Assembly (NCBI GenBank): GCA_949358305.1 | Contig: OX442316.1 | Coordinates: forward strand, 7,130,001-7,194,000 | DNA length: 64,000 bases | DNA from: Strigamia acuminata | Taxonomy: Eukaryota > Arthropoda > Chilopoda > Geophilomorpha > Linotaeniidae | Reading direction: 5' to 3' | Made by a program: the position numbers and the translations under genes | In this document: positions 22,595-32,758 of the stretch, one piece after another | Layout: each line of letters opens with the position of its first letter | Numbering within the stretch: position 1 is the stretch's first letter | The notes under the pieces: generated by a model | Databases searched by the model: none | Told to the model about the DNA's origin: nothing | What the model saw: the letters and a program-made list of their open reading frames with translations, nothing else

Positions 22595-23117
22595 TATTTA
22601 ACAAGTGTCTGGAATTAAAAAATATTTTTTTAAGCAAGGCTGAAACGGTGCCGTAATTTGGTTATACTTACGTGTGGTGAAACGTCAAATATTATGTATT
22701 TAATCGCAGTTTGAAGAAATCCATGTTGATTTTCTGATGCAGCTCAAATGTTTGGGAGGTTCTGTGCTGTCTCGAGTATTGACCTCAAAACTTTCAGGTC
22801 AAGAGTTCATTTTTAATAATTTATGATTAAAATCTCAGATGAAATAAAGGACTTTTTTGTTGGTTCAAGTTTTTTTTTGTGTAGCAATATTTTTTTTTTA
22901 AAATAAGAAGTTACTTTTTTGTAATTTTAAATTCGACCACGAGTTTACTGGAATCATCGCCAGGTGGACTGAGATTAAGCTGTATTTTAAACATGGCGTC
23001 GCCTATAAGACAGCTAGCATATATATGTATACTTCTTAATATATTTTATTGAATAACTTACGGATATTTTTTTCGATTATTGTCTGAAATAAGTAGTTTA
23101 ACGTTTAAACTCATGAG

Positions 23118-26100
23118 ATGAGTCTTGAAGTGCAAGTAAATAATTTTGTTCAGGAAGTTTTGGTGAGTATATGAATACGGGTCTCGTTATAAAGTGCTAT
23201 AAACATCAATTAATTTTTTACAGAAGCGAGAATCAGTCGAGGAAGCATTTATTTGCTTTATCGTTGATTCGCCGAATAAGGATCAATGGAAAAAACAAGC
23301 GTTGGAAGATTATATAAAAAAATTATTCTCATCAATACCACAAGTAAATGATGACAATCTCGAAAGTGATGATTTTATTTATTTATTTTTGTATTTAGGA
23401 CTCTTTACCTACAGCAATCAAATACTACGTTAATGCAATTGCTTCTCATTCCAATCCGCAAAGACAGAAAACACTGTTTTCGTTGCTGGAACATACAATA
23501 GCTACCAATCTGGTTCCAGCTAGGTGCTGAATCTAAATCTGTTTTTTTTTTATAATTTATATTTTTAATTGCGATATTTTGGTTTCAGACTCGTGTGCGA
23601 ATCGTTACTGAAATGCGAGAAGCTACAAAACCAAAATAAAGAATTTTGGTGTCAAAGTTTTCAGCTAATTCGACGAGTTATTGGGGGTGTTGATTATAAG
23701 GTGGAAAATAGTTTGATCGGTGAAGTTTTGGGTTTGATTTTGAACACGTTTTTTAGGGCGTTCGAGATCTGCTGAAAGTGATTTTGGAAAAAGCACACGG
23801 GATACCAGAACAAGACAATGTTTGTGTTCTAAAAGAATTGCACGCTTTGCAATCGGTGGTTGAATACATGTTTGATAGGAATGCGTGTCTTCTTCCGAGT
23901 TACTTCATAATAAATGAAATTCAAAAATATTATCCAGATTATAAAAATTGGCCTCATTGGGTACGCTCTTTAGTAATGATAAATAATTTTATTTTCCTAT
24001 AAAAATCATTTATTTTTTAAAGCGTTTGTCCAAACTCATGTCGGAATTTGTGGACAGTTTTCGGCATACGGCGCAAATGGTCTCAGTCATTGGTAAATAT
24101 TTCGAAACAAAAAATTAATTTAATTGACAATAATAATAAAAAACGATTCTAAAATTCAGGTCGCTCGAAATTGTTACCGGTAGTTGGCCACTCGAACGCT
24201 ATTGGTAATGTTTGGAAATTAGAACCAAGCTCTTTAAAATTTTCTTTGCGCGGTTTACTTCCGTATGATAAAGTAAAGGTTAATTTCGTAATGCGTAAAC
24301 ATTTTTATGTTCAATAAAATCGGATTTTGTCTCAGGAACTCCAAGAACCTCAAACGAATTTATTACGATATGTGCTGGAACAACCGTATTCTCGAGACAT
24401 GGTTTGCAGTATGCTCAACCTGAATAAACAGGCAAGTTTATTTATTAATTTTATTCTTGTTTAAATTTAATTACAACTTGTTCGATACATTACAGCACAA
24501 ACAACGTTGTGCCGTACTAGAAGAGCAGTTGGTTGACTTGGTTGTAGTGGCAATGGAACGATCAGAGAACGAATCCGAACCAGCTGATGATTCCGGGACC
24601 AGCCAATTACTATGGCAACACTTGTCTAGTCAGCTTATCTTCTTCGTGTTATTTCAGTTTGCTAGTTTTCCTCACATGGTGGTTGCACTTCACGATAAAG
24701 TAAAAAATTAACATTAAAATTAAATTAAGCTTAATTAATTTTTATTTGTATTAGTTGGCACAAAGAGCGCTGCGCAAAGGCAGAGATCATTTAATGTGGG
24801 TATTACTTCAATTTATTTCGGGCAGTATTCAGAAGAATCCGGTATTATTTATGTTTTTACGCCGTTTTTTCGTCTATCTAAATTTATTTTGTTTAATAGT
24901 TGAGCGATTTTCTTCCAATGATGAAACTCTACAATCTTTTATACCCGGACAAAGAGCCCCTTCCAGAACCAGACGCAACTAAAGCCATATCGACTCATCA
25001 AATGGCAGTGACTTGCATTTGGATTCATTTATCTAAAAAGGCCCAGAGCGAGCAAGTCAACCTTCAGAGACCGTTTCCGCACGCGCTAGATGCCCACCTC
25101 GAGTAAAATAATTTAAATTTTTACTCGCGGACATCTAAATTATAAAATTTTTTACAGATTTCTCAACCAAAGCTTAAGAAATCCAAGTTTATCGATGAGT
25201 ATGGGTTCTGATTACAGCATTGCATTGCTATGCGACGCATGTTAGTTGAAATATTCAATATTTTTTAGCGGCAGGGTAATAAATGTTGATATTTGTAGAT
25301 AGCACCAATCCGGAAATATTTCCTCGTCCAATGGGTGCACTCGTGGAGACAATTTATGGAAATCAAAAGACCCAGACTTCTATGCCGGGTCCAAACTGTT
25401 TTGCCAACGGCCCGACGCAGCCGTTATCAATGAGTTTTCTCGATTCACTTACAGTTCATGCTAAAATGAGGTAATGTTGCTGGAAACACGGATTTAATTT
25501 TCTGTAATTAATGCGTTATTTTCAGCCTTATTCACAACATAGTTACCCACGTGGTCAAATTAGCTCAAACAAAGTCATCTTTGGCACTCGCTCCTGCTTT
25601 GGTCGAAACGTACAGTCGCCTTTTAGTTTATATGGAAATCGAATCACTTGGCATCAAAAGTTTCATAAGTAAATAATAGAAGAAAATTATAATAATTTTT
25701 TTTTGCTGTACTTATTAAATTATTTGTTGTTAGGTCAGTTACTTCCAACAGTTTTCAAGAGCCATGCGTGGGGAATATTGCACACGTTGTTAGAAATGTT
25801 CAGTTATCGTTTACATCACATTCAGCCACATTATCGTGTTCAACTTCTCAGTCATTTACACAGTTTAGCCGCAGTGCCGCAAACAAATCAAACGCAACTT
25901 CATTTATGGTTTAAAAATGTCACACGTTTATAAGTAATATATTATATATCTTTTTTGTTAATATTTAGTGTCGAGAGTACAGCATTGCGGCTGATAACGG
26001 GCCTAGGTAGTGCAGAGGTGCAACCGCAGCTGTCACGGTTTCAGAGTGAACCGAAATCATTACTTTCTGCCGAATCTGAAGAACTTAATCGCGCTCTTGT

Positions 26101-28944
26101 CCTCACTTTGGCTCGAGCGATGCACGTGACAGGTTCAGAATCCCTATCCAGTACGTGGTGCAGGGACATTCTTTCAACGATCATGCAGAATACGGCACAT
26201 TCGTGGTCCAGTTTTACTCTCGTGTGCTTTCCACCCGTTTTGGCTGATTTTTTCCAACAGTATCCAGTGCCGAAAGAAAATAAAGCGCAACTGAAGCAGA
26301 GGGTTGAGGAGGAATATCGAAAATGGAAGAGCATGACTAATGAAAATGATATTATTGCACATTTTTCACTACAAGGAATTCCGCCGCTGTTTTTATGGTG
26401 CGAATTTTTTGGAAAAACTAAGAAATTAATTTTTAAAAAAATATTGATATGAATTTATTGATTTTTTTTTATTTTTAGTTTATTGTGGAAAATGTTACTT
26501 GAAAATGACCGCATCAATCCAATCGCATACAAGTTTGTAGAATTTTTTTTTTTGTGGTAATTTTTGTTGATTAGTTTTTAATTTTTAATTTTAATTTGTT
26601 AAAGAGTTTTGGAGCGAGTTGGGGCGAGAGCTTTATCCGCTCATTTGCGGACGTTCGCAGACTTTTTAGTGTTTGAATTTGCAAATTCCGTCGGAGGTCA
26701 ACATGTGAATAAGGTATCGATATTATTTTAAAAAAAAAATTGAAAAATTGTTTTATTTTATTTTTATTTTTAATAGTGCATTGATGCGCTGAATGATCTA
26801 ATATGGAAATGGAATATTATCACACTTGATCGACTAGTTCTATGCCTTGTAATGAAATAAGATTGAAAAATTAACTGAAATTAATTCATCGTAACTTCAA
26901 TGTATTTGTAGGCTTTAAGAAGTTTTGAAGGGAATGAAGCGCAAGTGTGTTTTTTCATAATTCAGTTGCTTTTAATGAAACCGAATGATTTCCGAAATCG
27001 TGTAAATGAATTTGTCAAAGAGGTATAGTTACACAGAATTAAGTCCACGCGGATACAATTAAACATATTTACTTGCTAACAGAATTCTCCGGAGCATTGG
27101 AAACAGTCAAATTGGCACGAAAAACATTTAGCATTTCATCGGGTATAAATAGCCTTTCTTTAATCGTTACACTTAAATATTCACTTAAATATTTTGTTTT
27201 TAATTTAGAAATATGCTGAAAAATTCTACTACGAAAGCTTACAAGATCACGCAAACCAGAGTTGCCAGCATCAATATTTACCAGTATACTTTGGCAACGT
27301 CTGTCTCCGTTTTTTACCCGTAAGTAACTCAAAAATAAATTTAATTTTAACCTCGACTAATTTAAAAACGCTTATACAGGTGTTTGACATCGTTATTCAT
27401 CGATTACTAGAGCTGCCACCCGTTACGAAATCATTAGAAACTCTACTTGATCATTTAGGTGGCCTGTATAAATTCCATGGTAAACAAAAAAATCAATTAC
27501 AATTAATTACAATTCACTAATGTTGATTACCGTCACAGATCGACCCATTACATATTTATACAACACATTACATTATTATGAACGTAAATTAACCGACCGG
27601 CCAGCATTGAAAAGGAAATTAATATCATCAATCATAGGTTCGTAAGAAATCTCCATCTTTAAATTATTAAACGTGTTAAATGATTGTTCTTTTAGGCTCA
27701 CTGAAAGATATTCGTCCGAAAGGATGGTGTTTAAGCGAAGGTTATTTGACATACATGCAAAGACCTGCGGAAGACGTTAGCTGGATTCCTGAGCCAGAAT
27801 ATTACGTTCGATTAGTACAGCGATTGGTAGACAGTATCCTTATTAACAATTAAACGAGGAGTTGATTAGTTATGTTAGCTTAACGATGGTCATAGTTATG
27901 AGTGGCAAATCATCTTTTCCGACAACTGATTGGCGTTTTAATGAATTCCCGAATCCAGCTGCTCATGCGTTACATGTCACATGCATAGAATTAATGGCGT
28001 TACCGTCCACTGGCACTGTTGTGGGAAATGCGCTCGTTGATATCGTTTTAAAAGGCCATATGCTTTTTCCCCGAAGCAGTGTGGAATCTTGGATGAGCAC
28101 TATTGGTCTGGTTTTGACATCACTTCCGGTAGGATTGATTTGGAATTTGAGTTTTGTCTGTTTATGGCTTTGTTTTGCTCGTTTTAGGACAGTTATTGGG
28201 TGGTGGTTAACGACCGCATTGTCGAGATGATGCAGAGTCCAGCTTTGGCGGTGCTTAATCCCACTACGGATATTTTTGAACGGCTTAATTTTACTTTCTG
28301 TCATAATACTGTGAGCGAAACTCCGGCGAGTTATTTGCTGGCATTGACGCATGCGATCTGGCATCATGCGAGTATAGGACAGATATCTGTTTTACCACAG
28401 TAGGGACCCATTTTGTTGTTTCATTTTTATTTTTATTATATTTTTTGTGTGATGATTTTTTTTTTGTTTTTTTTTAGATTTATCAAAGAACGACTAAAAA
28501 CTGTTATCAAGACGGAAGAACAATTTATTTATTTGTGTCATCTGATTGGGCCGTTCTTGCAACGATTTCACACGGAAAGAACTCGTTGTTTAATGGATGT
28601 AAATTGGTTTTAATGGGAATCATTCGTTTTTGTTAATTTAATTTATGTCGATTTATTTTCAGCTGACTGTCGAGCTGTATGAAATTTTAGAAATTGTTGA
28701 TAAGTCTTGCGAGCTTATGCGCTACATGGATCCAATTTGCGATTTATTGTAAGTTATGGCGCTTTTAAGAGACGGTGAAATCTAAATTTTGTTTTGTGTT
28801 TCAAGATACCATATAAAATACATGTTTACCGGTGATACAGTGAAGAGTGATGCTGAGCGAGTGATCAGAAATTTACGACCGGCTCTGCAAATGAGATTAC
28901 GGTTTATTACTCGCATAAATATAGACGACGTTCCATTAAGTTAA
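23118..28944 (+). CDS. MED23: Mediator complex subunit 23
   Basis: A gene of roughly 30 short exons. It starts MSLEVQVNNFVQEVL and ends RLRFITRINIDDVPLS. Diagnostic MED23 stretches include SLLKCEKLQNQNKEFWCQSF, LLPSYFIINEIQKYYPD, the near-invariant DWRFNEFPNPAAHALHVTC, LIGPFLQRFHTERTRC, and YMDPICDLLYHIKYMFTGD near the C-terminus. The length (about 1,300 aa) matches animal MED23. It is a tail-module subunit of Mediator that links signalling-responsive activators (such as ELK1) to RNA polymerase II in the nucleus. One intron (27834-27895) is of the U12 class. The antisense ORF at 27963-28367 is a shadow of the conserved exon. Confidence 0.97.
27834..27895 (+). other. U12-type (minor spliceosome) intron in MED23
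   Basis: The donor reads GTATCCTTATT, matching the U12 GT-AG donor consensus RTATCCTTT. A branch-like TAGCTTAACG lies 12 nt before the terminal AG, as expected for U12 introns (consensus TTCCTTAAC). Removing the 62-bp intron restores the MED23 frame (VD-IMSGKSS). Neighbouring introns have ordinary GTAAG/GTGAG-type donors. Confidence 0.7.
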
Positions 28945-29176
28945 GTCAGCATGAACATCAAATTACATAATGGATGAATTCGATGAAATTTAAATATTAT
29001 TGTCATCAAATGGTTGGATTTATATTTCTTTATATTTCAATAAAAAGTCAAAAATAAAATTTATATTTTAAAATAGTCGGAAAAAAAATTTCTAAATATT
29101 TTTTATTCTAACGAAGATGGTCTTGACACAATCTTGTAATGAATATTCCGAATTTTGGATTTTGAATGGGATTATT
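28945..29176. other. MED23 3' flank
   Basis: AT-rich 3' UTR and spacer with an AATAAA signal at about 29039-29044. No other feature is visible before the tRNA-Sec promoter elements. Confidence 0.4.
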
Positions 29177-29205
29177 TAATTTTCAACACTAACTCACCTA
29201 TATAA
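29177..29205 (+). promoter_or_regulatory. PSE-like element and TATA box of the tRNA-Sec gene
   Basis: TAATTTTCAAC (29177-29187) resembles the start of the insect PSEA element of snRNA genes (TAATTCTCAAC in fly U6, as I recall it). TATATAA (29199-29205) begins 32 bp before the tRNA. Metazoan tRNA-Sec genes are known to use an external PSE plus a -30 TATA box rather than a normal A box. The PSE-to-TATA spacing here is shorter than in fly U6, so the PSE assignment is tentative. Confidence 0.5.
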
Positions 29206-29230
29206 GGTAATTTAACCGTAAGAATTCATC

Positions 29231-29317
29231 GCCCAGACGAGCCTCGGTGGTCCGGGGTGCGGGCTTCAAACCCGCAGCCGATTAGCGTCGGAGTGGTTCA
29301 ATTCCACCTTCTGGGCG
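29231..29317 (+). tRNA. tRNA-Sec (UCA)
   Basis: An 87-nt tRNA, the exact eukaryotic tRNA-Sec length, with anticodon TCA at 29266-29268 in the loop CTTCAAA. It has the long 9-bp-type acceptor (GCCCAGACG ... CTGGGC, then G73), the CGGTGGTCCGGGG D-arm, a long variable arm (GCCGATTAGCGTCGG) and the T-loop GGTTCAATTCC. It inserts selenocysteine at UGA codons with a SECIS element. A T5 terminator follows at 29324-29328. Retention matters because several insect lineages have lost this gene. Confidence 0.97.
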
Positions 29318-29323
29318 TAAGAA

Positions 29324-29328
29324 TTTTT
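29324..29328 (+). terminator. RNA polymerase III T5 terminator of tRNA-Sec
   Basis: A run of five T residues begins 7 nt after the mature tRNA 3' end, the expected position for Pol III termination. Confidence 0.7.
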
Positions 29329-29651
29329 ATTCTCTGCTCGACTTTCATTTGTCCATTTTTTTTAAACAGGAAGTTGATTTTAACTTGTTTTAATCTTTTT
29401 AAGCCGTTTTTAATGAGTAAAAATCTTTTTTACGTGTTGAAACTAATTATTTGATGTTGAAGCCTCGAGTCGTTATCTCCATCTAGCGACGTAAAATGAA
29501 AAAATCAACAACTTCTTATTTCATTTATTTACTGATAATTCGATTCAATATTACGTTGTTTTGTTAACAAATAATTCAATAAGCGGATTACACAAAGAAA
29601 TCTAAATTTATTTCTATAGTGGAAGTAAAAAATAAAATTACATTTTATGGA

Positions 29652-30998
29652 TCAAACAGTTGGAGCAATCTTTTGTTTGTTGGCAGCTCGCATTTTCGCT
29701 GAACGACTCCTTGGATTCAATTTAATTTCATCCTCTGAAGGTACAATCACTTTCTTATTAATTACATTCCAAACTTTATCAATGAGAACATCATCAAGTT
29801 CTTTATTCGAGTGCCACTTTGTGCAGCTGCGATACTTCTGACTCATACTCATATTAAAAGGTTCGTTGAAATCAATTTCCATAAAATGCCGCTTCGCAAT
29901 TCGGTCTTCTAACGAATGAAAAGATATTACAACAGCGCGACCACCATACTTTAGGTACCGATTGGCTAATTCAAGTCCACGATGGAGTTCATTCAATTCG
30001 TTGTTAACAAAAATGCGAAAGGCTTGAAAGGTTTTAGTCGCAGAATGTGCCGGTCGTTCGAGTTTATCCAATACACTATCCCTAAAAATAAATAACAATT
30101 TTAATTTAAAAAAAAAAAAATTCTAAAATAAATATTTATCACTTCGCAACAACTGAAGCTACTAGTTGCGCCAGTTCGTTTGTAGTTGTTATTGAACGAA
30201 ACGTATATCGGGCCTCAATCAAAGCTCGAGCTATGGGTCGTGCGGCTTTCTCTTCCCCGTATAATTTTATAATTTTATACAAATCATCCTCGTCTAGTGT
30301 CCGAATGACGTCTGCAGCTGATGGTTGGTCGGGATATCTAAAAAGTGATGATAATAAATTAAGAATTCGGTATTTTTGAGTAATTTCAAGTAACCTGTTC
30401 CCATCCATCCGCATATCTAAAGGTCCGTCTTTACTTAGACCAAATCCACGAGTGGAATCTTCAAATTGCATCGAGGAACAACCGAGATCAAATAAAATTC
30501 CATCGACGCTGTTTTCGGGTATTTCCAGCTCTTGGAGAAGATTTCCTAATTCGCTAAACCTTCCGAGCAACGGAATCAACTGATCACTACATCAAGCAAG
30601 AAACACATGTTTTTATAAATGTTTAATTATTTAAGTTTGTAAAATAATCACACGGATGATTCTGCGCCATTTCTTGCGCTGCATTGTAAGCCAAGGGGTC
30701 TCTGTCCAGTGCATAAACCTTGACGTCATTTGCAGAGTTGAGAATTGATCGTGTGTGACCGCCAGCACCGAATGTCATGTCAATGAAAACCTGAAATCAA
30801 AATTGTTAAATCGAATTATGGAAATAGATATTAATTGTTTGCGTTTACTTGATTATCCTGTGGTTGTAGAATATTTAAAGTTTCCTGCTTCAACACAGGT
30901 ATATGATTTAATAAGTTAGTGTCTGTTATACCCCGGGTAGTAAAATGTGGAAAGATCAAGCAATGTTTGCTCCGTTGTAATAATGCACGAAATGCCAT
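29652..30998 (-). CDS. METTL15: Mitochondrial 12S rRNA m4C methyltransferase METTL15
   Basis: An RsmH/MraW-type methyltransferase in several exons. The N-terminus MAFRALLQRSKHCLIFPHFT is basic and hydrophobic, fitting a mitochondrial targeting sequence. It is followed by HIPVLKQETLNIL and the SAM-binding motif FIDMTFGAGGHT, then YALDRDPLAY, GILFDLGCSSMQFED, GLSKDGPLDMRMDGNR, YPDQPSAADVI and the C-terminal AVVISFHSLEDRIAKR. METTL15 makes N4-methylcytidine in the small-subunit mitochondrial rRNA and is needed for mitoribosome assembly. A 57-bp intron (30394-30338) contains no stop and is a multiple of three, so unspliced RNA would insert 19 residues between GNR and YPDQ. The gene is convergent with tRNA-Sec/MED23. 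Confidence 0.95.
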
Positions 30999-31239
30999 CA
31001 CTATATGTGCATAGCGATTATTGCTTAGTGCTTATGCTTACCACATGGCTCGGTGAAGGCGACGGCCATTGGCATGGAGTGCTCTTATTGGCTAAAACGT
31101 TTCATCATCGATAACAGCCAATCAGAATCGAGAATAACAAAACCAGCGCCAGTCGTCACCAGTTCAGCTTGGGCGCGTTGTCTGTGTTTACTCTGAAAGT
31201 AAAATCTATTTTCAAGCAAATAAAACTGACGTTTTATTT

Positions 31240-31479
31240 ATGTTTCGGGTTTCTCTCGTGTGGTAAGTTTACATACGGATGTGTACTGTGCAAATTATTG
31301 ATATAAATTTTTTTGGAAAATGTTATATTTTTTATTTACTGTATGTACAATTTTCAATATTTTGATCTTACAGGTCAACCATAATGATAACAAATCGAAA
31401 CAGGAATGGCTCTAACTTCAACCAGAAAATCGAGGACAAAACAATTCCCTGCCCGGATAAATTCGCCAGTAATTTTTAA
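31240..31479 (+). CDS. Possible two-exon micro-ORF divergent from METTL15
   Basis: ATG at 31240, a 23-nt exon ending in a strong donor (GTG|TG gtaagt) and a second exon from 31374 after ttacag give a 42-aa reading frame starting MFRVSLVWS and ending FASNF. It lies 242 bp from the METTL15 ATG on the opposite strand. The splice sites are good, but the peptide matches nothing I recognise and could be part of a non-coding divergent transcript. Confidence 0.25.
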
Positions 31480-31918
31480 AAAACATTCGTAGAAACCCCA
31501 CCATACTCATTTGGATTCTTCTTATTATTAATTCTAAACGATAGACGATTAAAACGACGTGCGTGAAGATGCGATTTTTCCTTCCCCAGTGCGAAAGACG
31601 AATTTCCATATTGTTGCTGCTGCTGCGTGAGCATGATAAGGGTAGGACATAAATTTGCTTTATTTGTTAAAGTAAAGGGTTTAGTCAATAATGTGTAAAT
31701 AGAATACGAAACAATCAAGTGAAATAACAACTTTTCCACCGATTGTCCATAACACAGGAAATAATTGATTGCACAATCGTCTTTTTCTTAAGTTCATGGC
31801 CCCTTTCATACTTAGCTCTACTTGATGTTTGAAACAAACACCAAACATGAATTTGGTTGTTAATTGTGACTATTTGTATTTTAAATAATTATGTTGATGG
31901 TAATGAAGTAATGATGCT
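31480..31918. other. Spacer, no supported gene
   Basis: Two overlapping minus-strand ORFs (31418-31739) in different frames have no start context, splice structure or family match. The rest is AT-rich spacer and probable 3' UTR of the prokineticin-like gene. Confidence 0.4.
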
Positions 31919-32473
31919 TTACGGTAGGGGAATTGAAATACTTAAATTGACAACTAAAGGCCTTTTACTGATGGGACATGGAGTTGTTGGCAATTTTTCG
32001 GTGGTAGTAGTGGTGGTTGTGGGACTAACTGTTGTCTCTGGTGGTCCAATACCACATTTTGGATTTACTATAAGTATAGTCTGAAAAAATATATAAATTT
32101 TGTGAATTTTTTAAAAACGTAATGCGAAGCAACGGTCTTACTTGATCCACATTTCGTACATATTCGGGAATGCACTGCAATTCAGACCTGCATGGACACG
32201 ATTTCAAGTAGATCTTTTGTTTAAGTAGTTTTGTGGGTGTTTGATTTGGAAGACAGTAATCACCTATTTAAAAAAAAAAAACACGATAAATACAAATGAC
32301 TACTAATGAGAGAATAATTTACCAGAAATTAATTTCTTTTCGCATCGTCCTCTGGGAAAAGGATGATATATTTTCTGCAAACAACATAGGGATGTACAGT
32401 CGGTGTTTTGCGTACATAAATCAACACTAATCACACTCGGTAGGCATAGTAAAGCGAGTAGCTGAGAGAACAT
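31919..32473 (-). CDS. Secreted prokineticin/astakine-like Cys-rich protein
   Basis: Three exons encode about 140 aa. A signal peptide (MFSQLLALLCLPSVIS) leads into a ten-cysteine pattern: C-x5-C-x3-CC-x12-C-x9-C-x18-CPC-x5-C, with a last Cys in NPKCGIG. This closely follows the prokineticin/colipase-fold order (C-x6-C-x4-CC ... C ... C ... CPC-x5-C ... C). Arthropod members of that fold are the astakines, haematopoietic cytokines. The protein lacks the AVIT N-terminus of vertebrate prokineticins, as astakines do. After the Cys domain comes a Thr-rich, probably O-glycosylated tail (TTTTTTTEKLPTTPCP). A Dickkopf-like Cys-knot is the main alternative. It lies 285 bp downstream of CFAP44 on the same strand. 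Confidence 0.75.
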
Positions 32474-32758
32474 GTTCAAACGCGAGAAATTGTTGTAGTA
32501 ACAACAAGTGAAAGTCTTCTTTGACCTAATTTAAAGTTTAAAAAAATCCGGCAAAGGATGTAAGGTTGATTGACAGTGTTGTTGTAGGTGGAAGTTGATG
32601 CCATTGTGCACTTGAATGCGTAGCATCATGCTTGATGAAGTGTAAAAATGATTTTTTTGTTTTTTTGAGTTAATGGAATTCATATTACAAAAATATTTGA
32701 TCATGTCACATTTTAAAAAAGAAAAAAGATAAATGAAAATTTATTAACATTTTTTTTC

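Noticed and set aside
27963-28367. 134-codon ORF on the minus strand
   Set aside because: It is the antisense of conserved MED23 exons (DWRFNEFPNPAAHALHVTC) and has no family match of its own.
29647-29841. Plus-strand 64-codon ORF
   Set aside because: Shadow of the METTL15 C-terminal exon.
30338-30394. A 19-residue insertion unique to this METTL15
   Set aside because: Ends match GT/AG and removal restores the conserved MDGNRYPDQP, so it is an intron.
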